Source: Melampsora larici-populina 98AG31 (Eukaryota; Basidiomycota; Pucciniomycetes; Pucciniales; Melampsoraceae). Taken from it: a stretch of 64,000 nt of DNA. This document shows, in pieces, positions 35,817-47,191 of the stretch; within the stretch, counting starts at the first letter, position 1; each line of letters begins with the position of its first letter. The translations under genes were made by a program, and so were the position numbers. Location: positions 1,447,507-1,511,506 of the forward strand of contig NW_006768771.1 in assembly GCF_000204055.1 (NCBI RefSeq), read 5' to 3'. The notes beneath the pieces are model-generated. The model was not told the DNA's origin. It saw only the letters and a list, made by a program, of their open reading frames with translations, and did no database searches.

Positions 35817-35976
35817 GGTTCCAAAGGATAAGGGTATGGAAGTCAGTCCCAAATCGCTGCAACAATATATAAGCCATAGAATAAGAAATGAATAGAAATG
35901 AAATGAATATACGCTTACCTGGTTCCAAAGGATAAGGGTATGGAAGTCAGTCCCAAATCGCTAAGGAACCAAGCGT
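35817..35976. repeat. Direct repeat of about 43 bp
   Basis: The words TGGTTCCAAAGGATAAGG and GTCAGTCCCAAATCGCT occur as a block near 35,817-35,860 and again near 35,930-35,973, with identical sequence and about 70 bp between. It may be a duplicated splice or leader segment of a decayed retroelement. Confidence 0.75.
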
Positions 35977-37149
35977 AGAGTTTGAAAACAAAAGATATAT
36001 ATAAAGAGTACTTTTAAGTCTAAGTGTTAATAATTAGATGTTGTTGAGTTAAGTATATGTAATGACCATAGGTCTTACAGCTACCCTCACCCTCGAGCTA
36101 CCTCGAGGGCAAGTGTATCTAATGCGCATATACCTAGCATACTTGAGAAGACGTGTCGAAGACACTCCTTCCTGACCATTCTCTCCTTCCACACAGCTGG
36201 GAGAGGAATAGGACAAGGATTGCCTGAAACAATTATATATATTAACATGGATGGTATGAATAATCACAAATTAAGCAAATTATAGGTATAAAGCAAGGGC
36301 CTCATTTGTTGGAAAATGTTCATGTTTGGCATACTGCGTACAAGGTGACCAATAATTGATCTGTATGACTCACAGGCACATCTACGTGTTCTGCATGGGC
36401 AAGGTTAGTACATGTCATAGGTCATGTTTCCTTTTTTTACACTCATCTTTACAAGCAAGAAGAGAAACCTAGAGCAGCCTTCACTGCCACCAGATGTTGA
36501 ACCAAATACTTCCAATATTCATTGATATAAGTACCCAAAACTGTTATAAACCCTTACCAATCTCCTCAACTAGTCCACATGTTGTGGATTACCGTGATCT
36601 TTCTGGTTAATGCCTGTGTCAAACAAAAAGACAAAGAAAAAAGCAGACAGAGAAACATTTGAGAAAAAGATTACAAAAGAAATATACACACCTTGAGCTC
36701 ATCTATCACAGATGTGTGTAAGGATAGGTACAGATAGTTTTCTTCTTCAGCAGCCCACTTCCATCCAAAGATCTTGGACTCTGATTGAGCATATCTGAAT
36801 GCTTGCTGGAGTGACAGATCCTCAATTTGTGACAACAGTATTGCATGATGTACCTGCCACATGGGAAGTAATAGATTTGAAACTTCAGTTTCCTCCTATT
36901 TAGATCTTTTGAGAGTGCTTTCCTGGGAAATGGAAAGAGGGTGTTTGTGAATGGCTGCAATGGCTAAAGCTTGATTGACACATCCATGGCCAGACATTCC
37001 TGTTTCATTTGTGATGAACCATCATGGTGGACCTTAAGGTTGGAGTTGGAAGTTAATGAAATCCATGACCTCTTCTTACACCATAAAAATTTGTAAGAAA
37101 CAGGTTTCATTGATTTGTCCTATAGAAGAAACTACAGGAATCAGAGATT

Positions 37150-37457
37150 CCTGATCAGATCACAAACAACGTAAGTATCAGTCAATATATCTATGAGAAG
37201 CAAAAGGATCCGGAGAGATGATTGGCATGAAAGTGGAGTTGTTTGATGAAGAAGTTTTCAATAAAGATGTGTTTCTTTCATCCAATATTGCTGATAGCAT
37301 GAAGAGAAAAAGAAACAACTACAATGAATAAATCATACCTGATCAGATCACAAACAACATAAGTATCAGTAAATATATCTATGAGGAGCCAAAGGATCCG
37401 GAGAGATGATTGGGATGAAAGTGGAGTTGTTTGATGAAGAAGTTTTCAATAAAAATG
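37150..37457. repeat. Direct duplication of about 120 bp
   Basis: The blocks 37,150-37,269 and 37,338-37,457 are near-identical (shared CCTGATCAGATCACAAACAA, GGATCCGGAGAGATGATTGG and GAAGAAGTTTTCAATAAA). The period is 188 bp. No coding content was seen. Confidence 0.8.
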
Positions 37458-38915
37458 AAGAACAGAAAACTTCCACAGATCAGGATTTGATAAGCTTAGT
37501 TCAGCAATACATTGTGTGGTTAGGTTAGACTAGACAAAAGGTGTGAGTAAAACCCTGGAACAAAATACATAACACTGTAATAAGATGAAAGCGCATAACA
37601 AGAGAAAGAAATATAGATAAGTAAATGAAATTAAAATGTAATATGATGGTTTGGTTCCAACAGAAACAATCTTATAAATCATCATCAGTACAAGTCAAAA
37701 AGAGCCTATAAACATCATGAATGAGAAACAAGAAGCTCTCATCTTCTTTCTTGTGATATGCTGGACCCAATGGCAAAGACAAAGTTGATTTTGCATACAG
37801 AACACATGCCTCAGAATCTTGCTGGTGCACTCAGTTGTATTCCTTGTCAGAACCTTGAGTGAGATACACATTGGTGCACATGAAACAGAAGGTATGAGAA
37901 AAAAAGAAGTGAGAAACAATTCTTAGAAATGGATGATACAATACTGAAGTTGAAGCAAGAGAATTACAGGTGGTTCTGGATCTCTGTCTTGAGTCACTTT
38001 TTGTGTTTTATTCTTCTTCTTGTTGGTATCTTCAGCTTCATATTCATATTCATCTTCTGATGCATCATTTTGGTGTTTGTTCTTACTAGCAATGAAGAAT
38101 AAGAGGGAGACTTTTTGCAACTAATGAAAGAACAGCAATCTTGAGGTGTGGGAATCATAGAGGGGTTTTGCATTAGGGTTATGATGTGATTAGATCTATG
38201 TGCTGGTGGTGGACCAGGATCTTTGCTTTGTGAGCTCCTCTGAAGAGGGATTGCCATGCCCAAGTGATGATTGTATTTTGGACTTGGGGTGAAAAAGAAA
38301 AAATCTTTCAACACAAAGCAGGCAAAAGATAGCTCACTGTAAACCAATCACAGGTTGAGCATGCACATGATGGGGTGGAAGGGTTTCCTGTCTGATCATC
38401 TCATCATGTATCCTATCAGTTGCATACACAGGATTACATCAGGATCTTCACCCTCAGGAGGTGAAGGGCAGTGCCACACTAACAAAGAATAACAGGCTAA
38501 CATCCAATCTGAACAGCTGTAGCATAGATATATATATCCAGCTAACACTACAAACATAGTGAGGCCACATTAACAAAACTCAAAAGTGCTGGTTGTGTAG
38601 ATCACCACATTTAACAGGAAGTGTTGGTGTAGGTAGATATGTGAAAATACTACACTACATTCAAACCCACACAATTGCATAATTTGGGGGGAACATCTGT
38701 CTATGCAATTTCACGGTTTATACAAAGTGAGGTAAAATACAGGATAGGTCAAAATGCATAAAGTTATGCATAAATGCGGAAATAGACCAAATACATAGCA
38801 TTGTGCATTTTCACGGGCTAGGGTTAGGATTGAAGACCCAGGGCTAAACGTTTATGTATACTTAAGTGCATTCTTATCCTGTATTTGGGCTAAAAGCTAT
38901 GCAGTTAGGCTTTTA

Positions 38916-39266
38916 GAGCATCCACAGTGGTGGGCTCCAAATCGGGGCTCCAAATCGAGCGAATGCAAATTTGGTGGGGCCCCAATTCAATCCGGATGCA
39001 GTTGTTTGGACTTCAAAAGTGTAGATTCTATGTGTTTACACACACTTTGAGATTGGTGCGTGTGGGCTTGCATGTGTGAGGTATGGGATTGAGCAAGTGC
39101 GGGAATTTGGAGCCCGGCTTTTTGTTGCCAAATTTGTAGCCCAAAGCTCGAAATTTGAAGCCGGCTACAAAAAGATTTGGCGATGGGGACTGCCATGGCA
39201 CCAAAAAATCGGGGCTCAGTCACCAAATTTGGCAATAGCCCCGATTTGGAGCCCATCACTGTGGAC
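38916..39266. repeat. Palindromic MITE, possible TTA flanks
   Basis: A 351-bp element. GAGCATCCACAGTGGTGGGC at the left and its inverted counterpart GCCCATCACTGTGGAC at the right continue into long arms with CTCCAAATCGGGGCT. TTA occurs on both sides (38,913-38,915 and 39,267-39,269), which would fit a PIF/Harbinger-type target duplication. There is no coding capacity. The terminal bases of the two arms differ by a 4-nt insertion. Confidence 0.65.
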
Positions 39267-39607
39267 TTAAGACCTGTTTTTTTTGAATTTTGAACTATGC
39301 ATTATCATTTTTGACAAAATTATGCAATAAACTCACCTTTAATCCTGCACCAAGTTGGGGAAAGTCCTGGTCTATGCAAAATGGCAGCTTATGCAGTTGT
39401 GTGGGTATGCAATTGCACAGGTTTGACTGTATCAGTTTCACCAACACTTTGTTAGCAAAATTGATCCAGCATTGCTTCTCCCTTCATCCAAGTCCTTCTT
39501 ATTCATTCTTGGGTGAAGGCAAGCATTTGACTTGTGGGATTGTGTTTGGATTCAAGGTTCATTTTTCAAATTGAAACCAATCCTGCTCTGACAGAATTGT
39601 GAGAAAA

Positions 39608-40383
39608 AAAATTCATCTATTTGTGAAAATCTTTGGAGCAAAGGAAACCTTCTTTGTTTGCTTCTTTGAGGCACTTGGAACTACTGATAAAAAACAAGGA
39701 ACTTAAGGAATCCTCCCTCTGTGGGCTCTTGAAGTTTCAGGTTTTGGTGTAATTTTTGTGACAGACTGTAGCAGACTGTAGCACAACTATGGGGATTTTA
39801 TTTGAAAGAAACTTACATTTGTTATGTCATGCTGGTAGCATCCTCCATCTAGAAAATACACAGCAGAATGCCATGTCTAATGTCAAGGGGTGATAAGAGG
39901 ACATATGTACCTGCTGTCGCTGTCAAACTATTATGTGGTCAATCTTTGATCTTTGCCTCAAGTCTCTGATTCAACTACCTCTCACTCATCTCTCACTCAC
40001 CAAGAGGAATTCCAACACAAAGCAAATCACTGTTGAGCCATATGTGTTGTTCCTTCAGGCATTTGACCAAAGATACAGCTTCCAGAAATCAGTGGGGGTG
40101 TTGGTTGAAATCCATCAGGTTCTGTTGGGCAGGCATTTGGATGTATGCAGATAGCAATGTGAATTGGAAATACAGTAAGATATTTTGTAAGATGGCTGTT
40201 TTTTTTAGACAGAAGACAAAGTAAATACAGTGGGGAATTACACCAAAACCTGAAACTTCAGGAGCCCACAGAGGGACGGTTCCTCGGATTCTTTGATTTT
40301 TTATTGATAGTTTGAAGGGCCTCAGGGAGGCCAAAAAAGTTTCTCTTTGGTCCAAGGATTTTCACAAATAGATGAAAAACATT
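39608..40383. repeat. Foldback element with 150-bp arms
   Basis: The left arm 39,608-39,760 and right arm 40,232-40,383 are inverted copies. Shared blocks include TTCATCTATTTGTGAAAATC, CCCTCTGTGGGCTC and TGAAGTTTCAGGTTTTGGTG. The 470-bp middle shows no gene. It is a probable large MITE or a truncated DNA transposon; target duplication was not resolved. Confidence 0.65.
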
Positions 40384-41771
40384 TGTAAGGACGCCATTTT
40401 TGACCAGCCAAAATGCAATCCACCAGCCAAAATCTGCATTGCGGTCATAAGTCCATCGCTGCAGCTCGCTGCACTCGAAGTGTGCGAGAGTCAACGTGGG
40501 ACTTTGTTGAGTCTAAATGTATCAATACTTCCAACGAAGTTCATGCTAGTCCATGTCGTCATAACTTGATGACAGTTTAGGACAGTTTCTAAGCAGAATG
40601 TATGCTTCTGGCGCCATGGAAGCCTACTGAAGCTTCTTCCGAGAGGCTGCTCGGGGATCTTTGGTCTGTTCAAGCTACATATTTACTTTCTTGGACGCGA
40701 GATAGTTGATTGAACTTGATCAAACGAGACAAGTTTTTGGCGAGCTCGTTTGCGACGTATGCAACTCTCTCTGCCCTTGAGGGCATAGGTCCACAACTCG
40801 CAGAAGACTGAGGCTTTTCTTGAAGTCTTAAGCATCCAAGAGCTCACGTGTTCGCATCGATTCGCATGTCTTGTGCACTGTTGGGTTGTTCTTGGTAGAG
40901 ATCATCCACACACCGGTGCATTCACAAGCGATCGAGAGGTATGCAAAAGTCAGTCTCAAGACACCACCTGACACGACCTTCATGAACTGTAATACATAGG
41001 CTGTGATAGGTTTGTGTCTGATGTGAAGAAACGTAAAACTTCCGCTTTTCTACATATCTATGGAGGAGGAGAGCTCTAAGAGAGACCTGTTTTTAGACTC
41101 AAGTTTGTTGTATTTCCTTCTGTGCCGTTTCTCTTTCTTTCCATTGAGTCTCACAAAGAAGGCGTCAAATGTCTGAGACAAGATTATCTATGTAGACTTG
41201 TCACTTCACCATGGAACTTGCCTCTTTGACTCTGATTAGCTCACCATCACACTCTCACACCTGGCCACCACACTTAGTCATCATGCCACAGGCCAACCGA
41301 CAATAGCCGACAATCCACGCCCATTGAGCAAAGTCAATCAAGCAGCTGTGACACACAGTAGCGCACAGTCTCCCATACATTCTTAAACACCTTTCTTTTT
41401 GAAGTGCTCTTTGATTCTTTCGAGAGAGGTGCTCAGAGTCAAGTCGTCCGCAAGGTTGATGCTTCATTTCCTTCCACTTTGCAAGCTGATTCATCGCGAT
41501 ATAATCGACAACTTCTCACGAGATCAGTTCGACATCCGTAACACCGCCACTGAATCCTCTAGCCTCAAACGAGAACTTTCACCTCTGGCACTTCCCGGCC
41601 GAATACCAAAGCTTGGATACCCGCGAATTGTCCTGCACGTAACTCAGTGACCTCAAAAGAGGGAAAGATTTTTGAAGGTGGGGAGGACCCCTGCACAAAC
41701 ACAGTGTTTATGACATATGCTGATGGAGTTGCAGATCTTGGCTTTAATTGTGGGCTTGACAGTTCCACTCG
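40384..41771. other. Intergenic; possible relic exon
   Basis: Around 41,396-41,560 on the plus strand a frame with coding-like composition (FEVLFDSFERGAQSQVV...) ends at a possible GTAACA donor. No partner exon or domain was found, so it is noted only as a possible relic. Elsewhere only short frames. Confidence 0.3.
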
Positions 41772-41779
41772 TATAAATA
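41772..41779 (+). promoter_or_regulatory. TATA box of the 42,083 gene
   Basis: TATAAATA lies 304-311 bp upstream of the start codon. A GTGAGT donor at about 41,836 and a TCTCTAG acceptor at about 42,029 suggest an intron in the 5' untranslated region. Confidence 0.5.
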
Positions 41780-42082
41780 TACCTGGACTTTGGTTTGCTT
41801 CTCCCAGTCTTTATAGTCCGTAGACCTTAAATCGTGAGTCCATTGCATCTGAGCAATTCCCACGTTTCTTTCATTGTGTCTCGGGCAACAAGGCGCAAAG
41901 GAATCAACACATTTCCCTCTCAGTCAAAAATCCCACATTGCTGTTGCATTCAAATTACCCATCGTAATCGTTCTCATCGATACTCTTTCACTCATTCATT
42001 GTGTTTCTATCTGTTTCTATTATCTCTAGGACGCTAAACTCTCAGTGGTTGATATCTGCGAGCCCGCGTGCAAGCCAAGATC

Positions 42083-43585
42083 ATGAACTCGAAAGCTTCT
42101 CAGCGACCACATTCTTTATATGTCTCCTCACATTTCCCGCCTTCTTACCTGAGAGACATGACACCCTCGTCACCAGGCCTGCGTGGAAGGATCGGGGAAC
42201 GTCGCACCCTTCACCATGAGACCGATCACACCGTAGACGAGTTTCGAAGCAAGCCGACCTTGAAATTGCTGATAGGCTCTTCGCAAGAAAGTGGTCCCAA
42301 CGCGGCTCGCTCGAATTTTGACCCTACTCACCCTAGAGTCAATAGTGCATCCAATCTTTCTCCGTTTGCTCCCAACTCACCTAGTCATTTACCAACAACT
42401 TTGTTAAATCAGCATACTTCATCTACTTCATTAGTATCATATCCAGACCTACCTTCCCCTTGTTTTTCAATCAGATCAGATCGTCTTGAGAAGTCTCACC
42501 ACAACATGCACAATATGCGCACTACCCACCGCCGTTCCGTCCATCCTGGATTCGATAGTCCAGCACATCCTGCCTTTGCTGCACCTCGTCCACGCCCTCG
42601 ACCAAAGGGCAACACGCCAGCTGCACGTCCATACTCCTCTATCACCTTGGGAGGACGTCCTTTATCATCAGCATTTGGCGACGACACCCGTATCGTCACG
42701 GGTTTTTTAGCGTCAGCGCTTCCTCTCAGCGCCCGCCCGCCACCATTGCCAACTCGTCCTACACAGACCATGACGATTGATCAGTTGGAGCAACGTCATC
42801 GCCTCGCCCTTCAACGCTTGCAGGAGCCTGCTAATGCACACGCCGCTCGTAATCTTGGTAGCAATAACGCATCTCCTTTGTCCTCCCAGATCTCGTCTTC
42901 CAGAAACACATCACCACCTGTCTCAGCACATCGGACCAACCGCCGCGAAAAACCGCGTACCCTTATAGTGCTCGATAAAGATCAAGGTCAGATCGGCTCC
43001 GAGACTTCTGCTTCCAATGACGCTTCCAAGGAGAACAAGAAGCCAAAGCGATGGGCCTTTTTGCGATTTTTTGGCACGAGGGATGTTACTCCTCACTCGC
43101 CTCCTCCACCCGGAAGTAAGGCGTCAAAGAAGGATAAGTCAACAAAGGCAAGGCAATCGGACGGTAGCGAAAGCCACATACCCGTCCTTATACTATCGGG
43201 CGAATCTGGTTCTGAGGAGGCTGGAAGGCATCTCGACTCTGATTCCGATTCTGATGTTCCTCTGGCTCAGTTAAGACTTCGCCCACGACTACATAACAAA
43301 TCATCCATGGCCACTGTCTGTACTTCATCCTCTAGTGTAAATTTACAACGAACCCCGAGGTATACACGTAGTCAGGTGAACATGTCACAATTTGGACATG
43401 CGCCTCTATCGGCCCCATCCTCGGGCTCGCATAGGCTCAGTATGCTATCAAGCGGCCCAGCAAATCATCACGAATCGATGGCTAAGAATCGCAACAGCAT
43501 GTTGGTCCCTCCAGTTGGACATGGTACTTCAGCAATGTCATTACAGAAGCAGCTCAACAGATCATCAGCGTGGTTGACTTACTGA
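42083..43585 (+). CDS. Disordered Ser/Pro-rich protein, unknown function
   Basis: A single-exon gene for a 500-residue hydrophilic protein I do not recognise. The first in-frame ATG is at 42,083. The sequence is rich in Ser, Pro, Arg, His and Thr, with basic stretches (RPRPRPKG, KENKKPKRW), a proline-rich patch (PPPLPTRP) that could bind SH3-type domains, and an acidic Ser/Asp run (DSDSDSD) followed by LAQLRLRPRL. The motif KKPKRWAFLRFFG around residue 330 is the only segment likely to fold or bind. No transmembrane segment or signal peptide is seen. Composition suggests a regulatory or scaffold protein, but that is inference. The intact long frame in AT-rich DNA and the upstream TATA box support a real gene. 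Confidence 0.75.
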   Translation: MNSKASQRPHSLYVSSHFPPSYLRDMTPSSPGLRGRIGERRTLHHETDHTVDEFRSKPTLKLLIGSSQESGPNAARSNFDPTHPRVNSASNLSPFAPNSPSHLPTTLLNQHTSSTSLVSYPDLPSPCFSIRSDRLEKSHHNMHNMRTTHRRSVHPGFDSPAHPAFAAPRPRPRPKGNTPAARPYSSITLGGRPLSSAFGDDTRIVTGFLASALPLSARPPPLPTRPTQTMTIDQLEQRHRLALQRLQEPANAHAARNLGSNNASPLSSQISSSRNTSPPVSAHRTNRREKPRTLIVLDKDQGQIGSETSASNDASKENKKPKRWAFLRFFGTRDVTPHSPPPPGSKASKKDKSTKARQSDGSESHIPVLILSGESGSEEAGRHLDSDSDSDVPLAQLRLRPRLHNKSSMATVCTSSSSVNLQRTPRYTRSQVNMSQFGHAPLSAPSSGSHRLSMLSSGPANHHESMAKNRNSMLVPPVGHGTSAMSLQKQLNRSSAWLTY

Positions 43586-45237
43586 ACGGACTTCAGTCTC
43601 TGTAGCATGGATACCAAAATTTCATGTAAGTTTATGTGATATAGTTAGACTTCTGATATACCCATTCAATGATCCTTCTTGTACTGATGCATTTCTTCTT
43701 TTCTTTACGTCTTTATCACCCAATTTTCTTTCAGTCAACTTACTATCTTAGACTACCACTGTCATAGCACGAATTAATCACCTTTGAAATTTAAATATAT
43801 CATTCGATCATCGTCTTACTCTTAATTCCTCTGATTCTTGATTGCTTTACAATCTCGTCAACTCTTTTTGATCTTCATTGAGGATTGTCTCAGTAGTCGA
43901 ATTTTTGCATATCTCATCTTGGTCTTCTATTCTCATCGTTAATCTTGCACGTAATAGGAGTATAGATAGTTTTTTTCTATTCTCAACAAATATTGCTCAA
44001 GTCAATGGTTTCTTTCAGAGTTTCGTTTTAGGTCTGATCTTACATGGGGGTTCAAACCCAGAATAGTAGTAGCAAATCTTGGTTTCAATCATTGTGATTT
44101 ACTTACGGCGAAAAATTAAAGACCGCCGCTCATCTAAACTGAGATAGAATTGTAAAGTTTTTTGATGCTTGATAGTGTAGAAAGAGCATCAGCTTTCCCA
44201 AACCTACTAGAGCCCAATTGCTGAGCTTAAAGTCAAGCTTGCACCTGTTTGTGGAACATAAGAAGCGAAGACAGCCAAGCTTCATATTTCGGCGCATTTT
44301 ATCATCTGCGACTTCCAGAGCACATTCACACATTTCACATGGAGATTCTAACTACAAGACAAATAGAAATGCAAAGAATGACTTGTATAGAATCAGATGA
44401 TGTATCGTTCTTTCATATCATTTTGATTGTATAGTAGGAAGTCTCCTTTTTGAGTGCTACATACTTGATCAATTGTTTTAACAGACTGATGCATTTGTGA
44501 ATAAAAATCTTGGAGTAACAAAATGCGATGCTGTTCTCCTTGATGTTTTGGTTGATTTGCAAAAGGCTGAGTATGAGTCGACTCGCTTCTTGATTGCTGT
44601 TTACCCCATCATCTTGGCTCAGCCTCCATATGACTTTTTACCGCTTCTGAGAGTACAAATTCAATATATATTATGATCTGTGCCTGAGACAAAGCCCAAA
44701 GCTTAACTAAGCCGAGCAACTTCATTTATCGTAGCCACCTTTCCAATTCTTGAGACGTTGGAGATCGCCAGAGACTATATATGTACGTCACCATGGCGTG
44801 TCCAGCAATAATGAAACGTCCTCATTGATTAAGCATATTTTGGAATCTCCCTCGGGGTCATGAGTCACCTTGAGGAGACCTCATTAATATATTGACGCGT
44901 TGATCTTGGTGTCTTCATTTGACCTTTTGATATTTATCTCCACCACCTGGTGATGATACTGATGAGCCTAACTTATTGGTAGAGGTGCGGAGGGATATGC
45001 ACATTCAGCTTAGTTAATCATCAGTAATGGTAAAAAAGAATAAATACTCAGCTCTTCATTTCGACTTTACTCAACTTGCCCAGATTCATTCAATTCCTTA
45101 TCTTCTTCAGACCACACAAAAACATTCTTTATTATTATCTTCATCACATCGGTAGACACCATCTACAATCACCTTTCTTTTTTTTGTTTACTTTAATTTT
45201 TGATCCACTTTCCAGACCAAAACATAAAATCACCTTC
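43586..45237. other. Intergenic, no gene recognised
   Basis: 3' flank of the disordered-protein gene and 5' flank of the secreted-protein gene. AATAAATACT near 45,038 may serve as the core promoter of the latter. Short frames at 43,878-44,434 are not supported. Confidence 0.45.
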
Positions 45238-46333
45238 ATGTTAACCTCAAGCTTCCTCCCCGGAGTTCTGACCTTTTTGGTGTACATCTTGACCATCAAT
45301 GCCGCCGTGCTTCAACGACGTGCATTCACATTGAAGAGTTACCCCGACTTCCAGGTAGGCAGACTTTACGTGATATCCTTGAATTTAACTTTCAGATTCC
45401 TAATCATGACCTTTTCCTTATCAGATATCGACCGGTACCGCTGGAAAGGCTCAAGCAGCAGCAAATGCGGTGTAAGTTATCAGCCCGTCTTCATACCCAA
45501 AAACGACACGAAGCAATCACTACAAGCTTTCGCAAGCTCTGGCAGAGTTTATTGATCGTCTTTCAACCAAGCTTATCTAATTCTCACATCACCTTCTTTC
45601 ATCATTCAGATTTGTAGATCCATTCAAGGGCGTCAATCTCGCGACTGCGAGTAGTACAGATTTGGCCAATGTAAACACCATGGCCAAAGCAGCTGTTGAT
45701 GCAGAAGAAGACTTCAATAGTGCCATTGCGGTACGTGATCATGACTTTCATTCAAAATACGAAGAAAATCATTATATATACTGAAGAGGCAAAACAAAAA
45801 CCTTTCAAGGCTACGTCGGATAGTGCAACTAAAGCTGCATTGAATGCTGGTAAAACTGTTAATAAAGTCTTGAAACTCACTGGTCAGTTGATTCTTTGTT
45901 CATCCTTCACTAAAACATTACATATCCTCAGGTAGAACACACCTTACAACTCGGGTTTATGTGACTGAATTGTTTCTGACGTGATTTCATTTGTGCGTTT
46001 CGATGGCAGGTGAGGTCCAAGTTTTAAACGTGAGCATTTTCCTTCCTTGAAGAATAAAATCGTGCTTAATTGTCCCTAAGGTTCACTCAAACCTCATATC
46101 TGATTGCTGGATTGAATTTGATTTGATCATTTATAGATTCAAGCTGCTCAAGGAAAGAACGTTGCAGCAAAATTAAAAACCGAACAAGCCAAGTAAACTC
46201 TCAATCTTTATTTTTACAAAAAACCAAAGCTCATGATACTAAAACTAACTTGAGAAATCATTATAGGTTAACTGAAAATTTAAAGAAGGATGCTGCTCAA
46301 GTTGGAGTCAAAATGCAATCCTTTTTAGATTGA
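45238..46333 (+). CDS. Small secreted Ala-rich helical protein
   Basis: Predicted 173-residue secreted protein without cysteines in the mature part. Exons: 45238-45354, 45425-45471, 45610-45730, 45789-45882, 46010-46029, 46137-46192 and 46267-46333 (522 nt); seven exons with one of only 20 nt. A signal peptide covers about residues 1-22 (VLTFLVYILTINA). The mature chain begins near a Pro-Asp-Phe motif and is rich in Ala, Lys, Val, Asn and Gln in amphipathic helical patterns (e.g. LANVNTMAKAAVDAEEDFNSAIA, shown here only in part as NTMAKAAVDAEEDF), suggesting a helical bundle. Similar small secreted proteins with an FVDPFKGV-like motif occur in basidiomycetes, from memory. Function is unknown. 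The boundary of exon 4 was chosen because the other nearby AG leads to a stop. Confidence 0.8.
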
Positions 46334-47191
46334 TTTCCATGGATTTTCAATCTCTTGTGGTTCTTTCTTCTTTCTTTGTAAACTTTTTTCAAGCTTTCAA
46401 ATCACAAGGTTGCCGGTTCACAATCATTTATTGTTATCAAGTTTGATAATGTAGTGTTATCTTACCAATTTTAAACAATTATATAAAGTATCTCATTTTG
46501 CAACAAACGTCAGTTTCCGCTATGATAAACCGTAAGAGCCCGATGGTCTATGCTGTTTCAAATCTCTAAGATCGAGCATAAACCTTTGACCCCCAAACCA
46601 CGCATGCATCACAAAGATATAATGTCCCACAAAGACAAGCTCAAAGAATTTCATAAAAATACCTTTCCCAGCATCTACCAAAAAAAAGAAATAAAACACA
46701 TCCTAAGTTGACAACCAATAAAGAAAGCCGTATAAAAAGACTTTAAAAAAGCTTAACACTTTTCTCACTTCAAAGAATATGTTTAATTGATCAAAGAAAG
46801 ATGAACTGAACAAAAGAAAGTAATCGTGTAGATGTATGTTCTTTTCGGTAAAAGATTTTTACAAGTCACTCTAACTTTTATATGAAACAAAAACAAGTAA
46901 TAGTAATCAAGAGTTTTTTCTTTCTTTCTTTCTTTAATATGTAAGATAAACTAAACACTAATAATTACAAAAAAAAAAGAAAAAATCAAGCCAATCTTTA
47001 TCTCATACCCCTTTTCACAACATAAAAAAGTCATTTTATTTAAAAAAAGTTGACAAACCATCAATTTTTTCAAACAAAATGTATGTATGAGATATTATAA
47101 GAGTCTAAAACTTTGTATGATTTTTTTTAAAAAAAAAGTTAAATTGCAGAAGAAGAAAAACAAGATTTGAAATCAAAAAGTTTGAAGAAAA
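46334..47191. other. AT-rich spacer between convergent genes
   Basis: Convergent 3' flanks of the secreted-protein gene and the isopropylmalate synthase gene, with several poly-A and poly-T runs. No gene was seen. Confidence 0.6.

Larger units (their letters stand above)
34070..38915. other. Gene-poor region with direct repeats
   Basis: No convincing gene. It holds two direct duplications, at 35,817-35,976 and 37,150-37,457. Somewhat richer DNA lies at 35,216-35,780 and 36,056-36,220, and the latter begins TGTAATGACC like an LTR end. Open frames such as 35,428-35,682, 37,695-37,919 and 37,923-38,347 lack domains and are probably chance or decayed repeats. Confidence 0.4.

Noticed and set aside
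44030..44070. GGGGGTTCAAACCC as a tRNA T-arm
   Set aside because: No acceptor stem, D-arm or anticodon arm could be drawn from the upstream sequence.
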